Part shown: in pieces, positions 8,741-18,039 of the stretch
How the letters are laid out: every line of letters begins with the position of its first letter
Position numbering within the stretch: the stretch's first letter is position 1
From: Brachionus plicatilis
Lineage: Eukaryota > Rotifera > Eurotatoria > Ploima > Brachionidae
Length of the DNA stretch: 20,050 nt
Assembly: GCA_010279815.1 (NCBI GenBank)
Contig: QEOQ01000479.1
Location: 239,369 to 259,418 of the forward strand
Direction of reading: 5' to 3'
The notes under the pieces: generated by a model
Seen by the model: only the letters and a program-made list of their open reading frames with translations
What the model was told of the DNA's origin: nothing
The model's database searches: none
Position numbers and translations under genes: made by a program

Positions 8741-10155
8741 TTTGTTTGAAATTAAAAATCAAGAGGATTTTTGTGTATTTATTAATTTGCTCCATTTGGG
8801 ACTTACAACAAAATAAAAAAAAAGAAAGAGAAAAATCAGTTAGAATGATAAGAACGGAATTTACAAAACAATATTACAAATGTCGAATGGACTTTCTTTG
8901 TAAAATCGCTGCACTACAACCACAATGAAAACTTCCGCTACTCACACAGACATTTGTTAATTAAAATTTTGGGTTTAGTACAAAGTTTAAAAATGTTCCT
9001 TAAAAATGCTCTTCGATTATTGAAATAAAATACATATATTTTTTTCTCTGAATAATATTTTTTCAAGATAACTTTCTTTTCAAAAATATAATTTCTATGA
9101 ATGATAGCTTGAATAAAATTTTTTTTTGACAATTTTCCAAGATTTTAAATTGATTTGTAGAATTTTGTTTTTTATCAGCCATTTGATGCTCTAGCAAAAA
9201 AGTTTTTTTTTTTATTTAACAAACAAAAATAAGAATTCATTGTTTTGGGTTAATAAAAAATTTAAGAAAAAAAAATTAAAATTTGATCTGAAGTTTCATT
9301 TACCATATTCGCTTGATTTGAAACGCGGCATCCAAAACTCAAAATTATTTAGCACATGCGCTTAATGTCATATCACCCATCTTAAAAATGCTTTTCCAGA
9401 AACTTCAATTAGAAAAAATTTATGATCCAATAAAGATAAAATTATGAAAATTTACAGTCAAATACAGAATTTTGTCTTTTTTTCGAAAATAAAAATTTGA
9501 ATTTTTTAATTTTTTTTCGCATATACTATTCACATGTGTGTCAAATACTCTGACGCCAAATTGTCCTCGTGGGTCAAGAAAATTCGAATACCAGTAAGAT
9601 ATATCATTTTATATAGAATTTTATCTTGATCCAAATGAGCCATAGTTTATTTCAATTGGATGATTTTTGTAGGAGTTATGAAAAAAAAACATCAAAATTT
9701 TTGAGGAAAAAAGTGAAAATTCAGTAAATAATCGTTTTTTTCAAATATCTTTTGATCAGAATTAGACATTTACCTGAAATTTTACACACATATAATATAG
9801 AATATATGCTATTAAATGAGAGGCTAATTAATATTCTAGTTTGATTTTAAAAACTTTTTTTCCAGTTTTTTTACATTTGAGGTATGGTCTCTATTTTAGA
9901 TAAATACTTCACCAATTTTAATATAAAGGTACTATAAAAAGTATATCATTCGAAAGCTAAGAGCCTAAGCTACAAAATAATATACAACACTAAATAGTTG
10001 TACAACGATTTGATAAAAAATAATTAATTTTTTTTAATTTTGTTTTACTTTAAATATTTCTTATTTAAAACGTATTGCATAAATTCTATAATTTAATGAA
10101 TACTTATCGATATATTTTGAAAAAATTTACAATCTAAATATTTTTGATAATTAAT
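8741..10155. other. Non-coding stretch, no gene recognised
   Basis: Small frames at 8746-8928 (+) and 8938-9132 (-) have no recognisable motif and biased Lys/Ile/Phe composition, so they were not accepted. The part from about 9520 to 10140 reads like a decayed dispersed repeat (moderate complexity, no frame), but I cannot name it. Confidence 0.35.
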
Positions 10156-10516
10156 ATGGGACGTGCGAAGCAAAATGCCTTAAGTGAACTTGTTATTCAA
10201 AACCGTCAAAATAAAGTATCCAGAGTTGTTTAAAAGTCCCAAAGTAAAGTCCAAGTCATTAAAAAAAGTCCAAGTCCGAACTTAAAGAAAAAAAATAAAA
10301 AAATAAAAGTCCGGACTTGGACTTGACTTGAAACTTGTGACTTTTAAACAACTCTGGAAGTACCCAAAAGTGAAATTTTTCAAATGATTAGTGGTAAAGT
10401 TTCACAAAGTTTCTCGTTGGAAAAAAGATTTTAAAAGACAATTGAAAATTCCAGTAATTCCTCGGAATAACAAGCAACTCAGACGAAAAATTCGGTATTT
10501 CAATTTAAAAGGATAG
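10156..10516 (+). pseudogene. Decayed reading frame interrupted by a MITE
   Basis: The ATG at 10156 opens MGRAKQNALSELVIQNRQNK in an unbroken frame up to the GTA codon at 10216-10218, where a 140-bp MITE begins. Removing the MITE and one copy of its AGTA duplication lets the frame continue as PKSEIFQMISGKVSQSFSLEK. A one-base shift then leads to DFKRQLKIPVIPRNN and KQLRRKIRYFNLKG before a TAG at 10514-10516. The protein would be basic, about 70 residues or more. I do not recognise it. A basic DNA-binding piece of a transposase is possible but unproven. Confidence 0.45.
10219..10358. mobile_element. 140-bp MITE (TCCAGAG...CTCTGGA) with AGTA target duplication
   Basis: The termini TCCAGAGTTGTTTAAAAGTC and its inverse (10339-10358) are perfect 20-bp inverted repeats. 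AGTA flanks both sides (10215-10218 and 10359-10362). The interior contains repeated AAGTCCAAGTC phrases that are themselves inverted, so the whole element can fold into one hairpin. It has no coding capacity. Confidence 0.85.
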
Positions 10517-11798
10517 GGATAAAAAAACTTGGATATAAAAAAATTAAAATAAAAATGTAAAAAATATTCAAATAAACAAATTAAAAAAAATCTGTATTAC
10601 CGTATTTCTTTAATAAAAAGAAAGTTCGGTCAACAAAGGGTTTGATGTATTCGAAAATTATTCACTTCGAAAAAGTGACTCAAATAAAGAAAATTTATCC
10701 ATTTTTTTCTTCTATTAGAAATAAGAAAATACATGTTTTACATGACAAATGACTGGCGAATTTTCTTTTAAACAAGAAATATTTTTTTTGAGAAAAAAAA
10801 ATATGAGGAAATTTTCGACTCAAATACAAGCAAGTATCTTCTATTTGTATTTTTTTAAAGTTTATTTTAGAATGATAAAAGGCTCAGGGAAACAAAACTC
10901 TTTTCGCCATTTTTTAATAAAAATTATTTCATAAAAATTGAGAGTTTTAGAATTGCAATAATTAAAAACATGAAATAACAGCTTTTAAATGTAAATAAAA
11001 AGAAATAAATGAATAGACATACAATTTAGAAATAAATGTTCTTTTCTGTCATTCACTTGTTTATTTTTATTTGTGATTACTTCTATTTGATGAAATACGC
11101 TATAAAGTTAAAATCGTAGTAGCATTTACGCTGTAATCTTTAGTCACCGTTGAAGATAGTTTATTCAGGATGATTTTTTATTTTTTCTTTCTTGAATTCA
11201 TGAGAGAGGTGCATTTTATTTTTTTTGGGGATTAAAAATGATTTTCATTCATTTTTAATAAGTCCTGTTAGAATTTTTAGATAAACAATTATAAATAATT
11301 GTCAAGTATTTATTTAATTTTTTTATCAAGATTTTAATTGACATTAACGAATATATTTTTTTTTCTTTATTTAGAAGATTTTTTCTTGAGAAAATATTGC
11401 TCGTTTTTTTGTTTTTAGTAGATCGTTATGAAGATAAATGTTATAGCAAAGAAAATAAGCAATCTTTTTTATTTAGAAAAAATCGATTCATGGATTTTAA
11501 TTCGTTAAATAGAGAATTTTGTCATAGGCTACAAATTATTTTAGTATATAATTTATTTTAATCAATATTAAAAAATGTATCTAATAAAATTTCGTAGTAT
11601 CTTTTAATATACTTATTTTTTACTAACTGACTTTAGCAAAAAAAATAAAAATACAAAATTATATTGTAGTCGACTTAGTTAAGATGTTGATTAATTTTTT
11701 CTTTTAAAAATTGTGACCTAATTCGATAACTGATCGAAATAATTGATGATTGAAAAAATTGAAAATAAATAAACAAAAAATTCTAATTTTAGAAAAAA
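10517..11798. other. AT-rich non-coding stretch, nothing recognised
   Basis: The open frame at 10749-10934 (+) is low-complexity and matches nothing I know. No RNA gene, exon or terminal repeat was recognised. Confidence 0.4.
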
Positions 11799-11846
11799 AA
11801 ATATTTTTAGACTTTGATTTTAGATACTCAAAGTCTAAAAATATTT
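11799..11846. repeat. Perfect 19-bp hairpin
   Basis: AAATATTTTTAGACTTTGA (11799-11817) is the exact inverse of TCAAAGTCTAAAAATATTT (11828-11846), with a 10-nt loop. No gene adjoins it. It may be a remnant of a small fold-back element. Confidence 0.75.
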
Positions 11847-11879
11847 ATTTATTTAAATTATTAAATACTGCTTTATATT

Positions 11880-11963
11880 TTCGAGTCGACTTGAATCAAC
11901 TTTAAAAATGAACAAGTCCACCTGATAAAAAGCTAAGTCGGATCGATTTGAGTCGACTCGTTT
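11880..11963. repeat. Short inverted repeat with GTCGAC cores
   Basis: CGAGTCGACTTGAATC near 11880 pairs, with two or three mismatches, with GATTTGAGTCGACTCG near 11948. A third GTCGAC lies near 11668. It is more GC-rich than the surroundings, so probably another MITE-like remnant. No target duplication was found. Confidence 0.4.
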
Positions 11964-12489
11964 TGAAAATTCCCAACATTAGTTTTTGATAATTTTACGC
12001 TTTTTTGGAAAAATCGCATCTGTAATAAAAGGTAAAATTAATTTAACAAATGAAAAAAAATTAAGAAAAAAAATCTACCGATTTTTCCGTAAATTTTTGT
12101 AAAAAGCTAACTTTGAAACGGTAAAATTCAGAAAAATTTGCAAAATTTTGGTAAAAATGTGTTAAAAAAAAGTTCAACCATATTTTTTTAATAATTAATT
12201 TTAAATAATTGATTAAATGGTTAGACCAGTCTCCATTTTTTTTGAATTACGATCGGAATCACCTTTTAAAAAAATTAATCTTTGAATTAAAATAAAATTA
12301 TATTTTAGTTAGCCAAAAGGACTTAAAAAATAAATTCAGAGAAAAATTCCGAGATAATTTGATTAAACCATAACTTTTTACCGAAAAAAAGATTTTGACA
12401 AATACTTTGAAATTAAAGGTATATTTCTTTTGATTCTTGAGTTAATATTGAAATAATAGATGAAAAAACACATTTTTAAGATCAACTTA
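11964..12489. other. AT-rich non-coding stretch with TTTTTCCGTAAATTTTTG-like repeats
   Basis: 12075-12165 carries a degenerate (A)CGTAAATTTT motif similar to the blocks at 2150-2420 and 15620-15715. Nothing else was recognised. It adjoins the 3' side of the mariner remnant, but no mariner terminal repeat could be identified. Confidence 0.35.
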
Positions 12490-12976
12490 CTAAATTTGTT
12501 CCAAAATGGAGAAACTTTTGAAATTACTAAAAAAAAATATCTCCCATCTTTCTGGCAGCATTTTGATCACTCGCTCGTAGAAGCTGGCTGGTTTTGAGGT
12601 GAAATATTGACTTATGTCTTTTTTGATTTCCTCCAAGTCTGAGTAACTTTTTTCACTGAGGAAGTGCTGCATGGATCGGAACAAATGGTAATCTGAAGGA
12701 ACTAAGTCTGGTGAATAAGCTGGGTGAGAAAAGACTTCCCAGCCTAGATTATCTTTCGTGTTCCTAGTCGTTTTTGCAAAATGTGGCCTAGCTTGTCATT
12801 TAAAAGAAACACTTTTCGCTCTCCTTTAGCTCTGTGTGGCTGTTTTAGCAATTGCGAACATTCAGAGTGTTCTCACCATAAACCAAACAAATCGATTTGG
12901 TAGCCTCTGTCGCATTTTTTCCTTCGTTAAACTTGAATAACATGCAATGGCGGATATGCATTTTTTTGTCATACAT
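12490..12976 (-). pseudogene. mariner transposase, internally deleted and frameshifted
   Basis: On the - strand the ATG at 12976 opens a 43-codon frame with HIRHCMLFKFNEGKNATEA and KSICLVYGENTLNVRNC, the N-terminal helix-turn-helix of mariner transposases. It stops at 12845. A second frame then reads KGERKVFLLNDKLGH (second catalytic Asp). After another shift, a third frame gives AKTTRNTKDNLGWEVFSHP, AYSPDLVPSDYHLFRSMQHF (third Asp) and SKPASFYERVIKMLPERWE. The spacing between the two Asp residues is 33-34, as in DD34D mariners. The first catalytic Asp region is missing: a full transposase has roughly 340 residues, and the DNA joins the N-terminus directly to the second-Asp region. The copy is therefore an internal-deletion derivative with two frameshifts, and inactive. 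Confidence 0.85.
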
Positions 12977-13154
12977 TTTTATTTAGTCAATTTAGAAATT
13001 TAAAAAGCAATTATATAATCTTATATATCATTTGAAAAAACAAGAGTTGCTCTTTCAAATGATGTACAACATTGCATAAAAAAGTTTAATCTTTGATAAG
13101 ATTTTTTCATTTAAAAATCGACGAAAAAACTTATTAAACAACCTAATATTTTTA
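12977..13154. other. AT-rich flank of the mariner remnant
   Basis: This should hold the 5' terminal repeat of the mariner, but none was recognised. Confidence 0.3.
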
Positions 13155-13270
13155 AAAAATACTTTTCAGTTTTTCAATGGTTATATAGGAGTAAAAATCT
13201 TCGCCATGTTAAAAGATTTGTATACGAGGTTGGTAGGAGTTTCTGTGTTTTTTAGTCGAATTATTTAAAA
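13155..13270. repeat. Diverged repeat, copy 1
   Basis: AAAAATACTTTTCAGTTTTTCAATGG, followed by GTATACGAGGTTGGTAGGAGTTT, resembles the sequence at 14043-14125. The motif TATACGAGGTTGGTAGGAG also recalls the TACGAGGG..GGT ends of some mariner elements. It points away from the transposase remnant, so it need not belong to it. Confidence 0.45.
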
Positions 13271-14042
13271 TTAATCTATTGCTTAGTAGTTAATTAATTA
13301 AAATAAGTGCGAATTTAATTTGATTAATTTTTTGAATATAAATTATACTGATATTATAGTTATTGAGTAAACTAAAAGAAACGCTCTTAGAACAAAATCA
13401 ATAATTTCTTTCCACCTCTCAAATAGTCAATTGCTTACCAAATTTATTCTAGAAACTATTCATGAAAAATGCGAAAAACTTTAGATGGTACCCTTTAAAG
13501 TTCTCTTATCAAATAATTGTCCATATTCTATGAATCATTAATTTAAAGCTTAATTATTCCATTCTCTCGTGACCTCAAATTTTTTCGCATTTTAACTTAA
13601 TTAACTTATTTTAATTTTTTTCTAAAAAAAAAAGAAAAAAAAGGAAAAAGAACAAAAAAATTAAATAATCAAAGGTTTATATCCGAACAATTTTGGAAGT
13701 ACATCTCTTAAAAAAGTCATTAATGTGGTTAGCTTAACTAAAGAAAGAAATAGCAAACAAGAAAGTTGAAGAAATATTCTAGCATTTTAAAATATTAGCA
13801 AGAAATCAGTATTAAATTCTCAAGCAATTTAGAAAGCTTATTATTTAAACTGATAAATTAATAAAATTTAAGCAATTTAATAAAAAAAATTGGAATTAAA
13901 ATTGTCTAAACTTTTTTAATAAGATAGGAAAAAATCCACTCTCAAGCAGGATTTTTTTTTTTTATAAAAAAAAAAAATTATTAACAAAAATGAGGTTAAT
14001 TTCAACTTTGGTCACAAATAAAGAAGGGTTCTCAACTATATA
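13271..14042. other. AT-rich non-coding stretch
   Basis: No exon was recognised. A short inverted pair (AAAATGCGAAAAA near 13466 and its inverse near 13580) is the only structure noted. Confidence 0.4.
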
Positions 14043-14125
14043 TAAAAAATACTCTTCAGCTTTTTAATCATTGTATTGTATACGGCTTTGGGAGGAGTTT
14101 AAATTTTGCATGTGAAATAATTTAA
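14043..14125. repeat. Diverged repeat, copy 2
   Basis: AAAAATACTCTTCAGCTTTTTAATC and GTATACGGCTTTGGGAGGAGTTT parallel copy 1 at 13155-13270 in order and orientation, with many substitutions and an indel between the two blocks. Confidence 0.45.
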
Positions 14126-14269
14126 GTAGACATGTTTAAAAGCTGCCTTACTTTGAACGTTGATAATTTCAAAAGTTTGGGCAGTTGATTTAAAAAATGT
14201 GCGAATTACAGTATTTTTAATTTTAAAAAAATTAAATTAATGGCGCAAAATTTGGGTTCCGAAAAATAA

Positions 14270-14277
14270 TATAAAAG
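14270..14277 (+). promoter_or_regulatory. Possible TATA box (TATAAAAG)
   Basis: A consensus TATAAAAG lies 55-62 bp before an ATG at 14332, the usual spacing for a short 5' leader. TATA-like strings are frequent in DNA this AT-rich, so this counts only together with the candidate exon. Confidence 0.25.
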
Positions 14278-14331
14278 TGGAATGACATTCTTATTAATAA
14301 TTGTATAAAAAAATAAATTAAAACTCTTAAA

Positions 14332-14349
14332 ATGTCGTTTGAGAATAAG
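14332..14349 (+). CDS. Candidate tiny first exon (MSFENK)
   Basis: ATG TCG TTT GAG AAT AAG is followed by GTAAAA, a good donor in phase 0, and preceded by a TATA-like box. Read without splicing the frame runs 34 codons. I found no convincing next exon in the window, since the DNA that follows is repeat-derived. Either this is a chance arrangement or it belongs to a gene interrupted by repeats. Confidence 0.15.
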
Positions 14350-14448
14350 GTAAAAATGTTTCTTAATGAACTTGAATCAATATCTTATGTATTCCTTTTG
14401 TTTATTTATATATTTATTTTAAAAAAATTTTAAGCCTATTAGGCAAGT

Positions 14449-15409
14449 TGAAAAATAAAAAAAGCAAGCTTGAACAAAATTACAATTTTTTACCTAAAGA
14501 ATCTTTTTTTTAAAGGATCTGTTTTTTTTTTTTAATTAAAATAGTTAAAAATATTTATACGTAAAATTTTTGTCACCCTCCTATTTTTTTATCCGGGCTT
14601 GGGACCGGCATACGGCATAGTTATGACGGCGTCTTCCCCTAAGAAGCACGTGGGACGTTCATCATAAACAGCGCCACTCATCCGAGCACTTTTAATTTGG
14701 CTGCGAACTCGGCTACTATTTAGACTAGCTTGGAACCACAAACCAAGCGACATTCTCAATTTAGAAAGAGAGAATGCCTTAACTTTAGTGCTTCCAAAGT
14801 TACGGCTATCCAAAGAGGGTCAGCTGTAAAACAAGTTCTCGCTCTGCTAAGATTCTATACTGGATGATGGTCAAGCCAGCGGCACCCTCATACGACAAGA
14901 CTAGGACAAAGACCCGTAGATCTATGTACCCGTAATACAGCTCTTCTTCAGACTCGTAGAAGACCACATAGTGTGGCTGCCACCACCCTCCTCTTTTCTC
15001 ATCCTGGGCTTGGGACCGGCTTACGGCAGAGTTATGGTGGCTTATAATGTATTTTTAATAAAAACTTTAATTTTTAAAATTGATTAAAATAAGTCATTGT
15101 TTCATCCTTCTTTTAATTGATCCTTCTAAAATCTTTATCTGAAAACTTTAAAGACAAATTTAAAATCGACATTTGGTTAGAAAATATCCGAGCAATTATA
15201 ATTTGGCAACGAACTCAATGTATTTCAAGACACTTGAAAAATAATTAAAGTTAAAGCTTGAACAAAATTACAATTTTTTACCCAAAGAATCTTTTTTTAA
15301 AGGATCTGTTTTTTTTTTAATTAAAATAGTTAAAAATATTTATACGTAAAATTTTTGTCACTCTCCTATTTTTTCATCCGGGCTTGGGACCGGCATACGT
15401 CATAGTTCT
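14449..15409. repeat. Repeat block with three GGGCTTGGGACCGGC copies and a GC-rich core
   Basis: The phrase GGGCTTGGGACCGGC occurs in direct orientation at 14595-14609, 15006-15020 and 15380-15394. Each copy follows CACYCTCCT..TTTT and precedes a TACG.CA(T/G)AGTT phrase. Copies 1 and 3 also share about 130 bp of AT-rich DNA ahead of it (14460-14594 and 15246-15379) at very high identity, differing mainly in T-run length. This points to recent duplication or recent insertion of two copies. Between copies 1 and 2 lies about 365 bp of much more GC-rich DNA (14624-14988) unlike the host background. It is probably part of a retroelement or other dispersed element. No reverse transcriptase, transposase or tRNA was recognised. 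The short open frame at 14589-14813 (-) has no known motif. Confidence 0.75.
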
Positions 15410-16293
15410 ATATAATAAATAAATATTTTTTAGGTTCTAGCCATATATTTTTAAATTTACATTTTTTATCAATCATTTATCGGCAAAGATTTTGCAGACT
15501 TCCCGATAGGTGAAACAAAAGTTGTTTTACTTTGGAAGTTTAGCATGAAATTTCTCAACGCCCTTTAACTCGGTAAAGATTAACAAATTAATAAATAAAA
15601 TACAGAACTGATTTGATACATGGATTTTACGTAAATTTAAGAAAATTTAATACATAATTTTACGAAATTTTTCGATATTTTACGTAAATTTTCGTAAATT
15701 TACCTAAATTTACTTTGGCCAATAATGACAAAATAATTTTGAACAAATGTTTGAGCTTTTGACAGACCAAACATTTGTGGGTCTCTCTTACAAGTTTGCT
15801 GACTTTTCATTTTTTGAAAATTTTTAAACAAAAAATTTAAAAAACAAACATTACAAAACTCTTTTTTCAGTTTATATTTTTATTCATATTTTATTTCAAT
15901 ATCGCCGAATCTGGCGTAATTTTTATGAATAAATTATAATAATAAGTTTTTCTGATTTTTATAAAAATAAATAAAAGGCTGTAATTGAAGAATAAAAAAA
16001 ATCAAGCTTTAAAAAAAATAAAAAAATAATTTTCTCAACATTTATCAGAAATTTCGGATAATTATCGTTATTTGACCATAAACATCGTTTTTTAGATTAC
16101 GATAATATTCGTAAAATATGGTGAATTCATTGTATCATAGTTGCACTATTAGTTGAAATTATTAGCAGATTATTTCAGGTGATGTATAAGTTATCGCAAA
16201 AATTAAATGAAGTTCTGGTTTATTGTATCATGCAGACACTTTATTTATTAAAAAATGAATCTAATTTACAAAAGAAAAAATGCAGTCCAAATT
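15410..16293. other. Non-coding stretch with TTTTACGTAAATTT repeats
   Basis: 15620-15715 carries repeated variants of TTTTACGTAAATTT/TTTTCGTAAATTTACC, matching the family seen at 2150-2420. The rest is AT-rich. The open frame at 16179-16367 (+) overlaps the transposase remnant in antisense and is a shadow. Confidence 0.45.
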
Positions 16294-16698
16294 TTATGAG
16301 CTTGAAATTAACTTATTCATATGCGTCTTCACATATTTTAAAACAAAATCTTTTAGCTTCTATTTAATGTGACAAATCAACTGCTGGTCTATTGTTGCTT
16401 GCTGACCTTCTCCGTAAACTTTATGGGACAAATTAACCTAAATATATTAGATGTGCTTAGGAACATCATGCGGCGGTTGATATCCTAAGCCACAAAATGT
16501 ACATTTTCTTTAATTTGGGTTTTTGGTGAGTGTGAAGAAGTGTGCGGATGGAAAATCAGGCCAAAACACGAAATTGAAGTCCGCGTGGTTTTCGTGGATG
16601 AGAGTTGAAGTCGCTGCTCCAATTATTACTTCCAAAGTGCCATTAAATGTCAACAAGGTCGAGGATCTCGAAATAAGCCTTAAATGGCATTGTGAAAT
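16294..16698 (-). pseudogene. Tc1/mariner-superfamily transposase remnant (FWPDxxSAH type)
   Basis: On the - strand one frame gives GTLEVIIGAATSTLIHENHA followed by DFNFVFWPDFPSAHF. The stretch VFWPD..SAH matches the catalytic block of an IS630/Tc1/mariner-superfamily transposase group that reads FWPDLASAHYA. After a stop and frame change, a second frame reads FCGLGYQPPHDVPKHI, VNLSHKVYGEGQQATIDQQL, an internal TAG, and KLKDFVLKYVKTHMN. This fits the family's D.NPPNVP..RPIE.FW..L...VY...W.A....QL..RI...L pattern in order. Three stops and at least one shift show it is dead. The N-terminal DNA-binding part was not found upstream. The 114-residue frame on the opposite strand (16523-16867) is its antisense shadow. 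Confidence 0.7.
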
Positions 16699-17672
16699 TT
16701 CATACAGAACTTACAATACAAAGAATAAAAATGTTAGAACTTTTGTTCTGATGGTCAAAAACTTATTCTGTACATGTAAGATTCTTGATAAAAATATTAA
16801 CTCAAATCCTATTAAAGTTTTCAATAAAAAAATTGATAAAATTGATTTAAAAAAGCTATTATATTAAGATTAAATCGAATTTATTTTTAATACTTGTAGA
16901 TGACGTACAATTTTGAAAAGCTTCTTCAGACTTTTGGAAAGGGTTTTACAAAAATTGTTACACTTTGTTGGTTTTGTGAAATCCAGTACAAAATTTCGAA
17001 AAAAGAGCATTGATTCTGTATGAAATTTCAAAATGGTATTAAATATAAAAAAGAAATGTTCATCATCGAAGAAGCAGGCAGCCTAAATTGCTAGTCCGAA
17101 AATAAATATCAATCTTTTTTGATTAAATTTAATTTTTAATAAATTATTATTTCTTGTTTTTTTAAATCATATTCTGTTGGCACTTTTTTTATTTACTCAT
17201 CTTATAAAAACTTAATTCGATCAAGAACCTAAAATACCAACGTAGAAATTTGCATAAATTTATTTATTTGTTTGTTTGTCTGTACCGAGCTAATGCTCCT
17301 ATAGAACTGTTTTGAAATGGCTTAAATTTCATATTTGCTGAGAATCTTTGCATAATCCGAATTAGTCATTGAATGCTTTAATTGACTTAATTTTTTTAAT
17401 TACAATATTTTGGAAAAGCTAGCATCTGTTTTTTTTTTAATTTTTTTTTAAAACATAAAAAAATATTAAAAAGACAATTTTTTTCAATATTATGATAATA
17501 TTGTCAAAATTAATGTTAATTATTTTTGATTAGCTGTAAAAAAAGTTTATTAATTTGAAATCAAAATTGTTTTCCAAAAAAAGTGATTTTAATAATAATA
17601 TAATAATAAATAGATAAGCTATAATGAACTAGGCACATAAAATGAGGTTTTAATTTCAATATAATAGTTTTT
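16699..17672. other. AT-rich non-coding stretch
   Basis: No exon was recognised. 16860-17090 may hold the decayed N-terminal part of the neighbouring transposase, but nothing clear can be read. 17260-17400 starts with TTTGTTTGTTTGTCTGTACC, a phrase typical of dispersed repeats in invertebrates. Confidence 0.35.
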
Positions 17673-18039
17673 TTAAATCAATTTTATCAATTTTGTTTTT
17701 GAAATGTTAATCAGATTTGAGTTCACAATATCTTTATCAAGTTTTTGCATTCATGGACTACTCTGTTCTTAAAAAAAATCTATCTTTGTTCACAATTCTC
17801 CGCCAGTTACTACTCAATTATAAACTCATGATGTCTTGGGAAAGACGTAATGCATTTACATGCTTGTTCTTAAAGACTAGTGGTGCATGTCAATTGATTT
17901 TTTCCAGTCCATTGATTATCTTATACATTTCAATTAAATCACTTTTTAGTCTTCTTGTCTCTAAGACGGTAAGATTCAATACCGCTAATCTTTGGTTATA
18001 ATCTAATTTTCTTAACTCCGGAACCAGTTTTGTAGCTCT
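17673..18039 (-). mobile_element. 3' end of a non-LTR retrotransposon (CR1/jockey/Rex-like) reverse-transcriptase ORF
   Basis: On the - strand the first frame reads RATKLVPELRKLDYNQRLAV, then LNLTVLETRRLKSDLIEMYK and IINGLEKIN. This is the hallmark region just after the reverse transcriptase in such elements (RATK.VP.L..L.Y..RL..L.L.TLE.RR...DLIE.YKI..G). Shifted frames continue with APLVFKNKHVNALR, SNWRRIVNKDRFFLRT and KLDKDIVNSNLINISKTKL, matching the usual R..FF..R.V..WN.LP..VVN....N.FK end. Stops and frameshifts mean the copy is dead. The endonuclease and polymerase parts are absent, as in a typical 5'-truncated copy. The 94-residue frame on the + strand (17717-18001) is its antisense shadow. 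Confidence 0.85.

Noticed and set aside
8746..9132. Small frames on both strands (60 and 64 residues)
   Set aside because: Biased composition, no motif and no neighbouring exons.
10749..10934. 61-residue + strand frame
   Set aside because: Low complexity with no family resemblance. Its length is not unusual in this much sequence.
14806..15000. Hammerhead ribozyme in the GC-rich block (a CTGAAGA core on the - strand)
   Set aside because: The second conserved core (GAAA) and the flanking helices are not at the required positions.
16523..16867. 114-residue frame on the + strand
   Set aside because: No recognisable motif, and it lies antisense to ordered transposase motifs.
17717..18001. 94-residue frame on the + strand
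   Set aside because: Antisense of a LINE post-reverse-transcriptase region.
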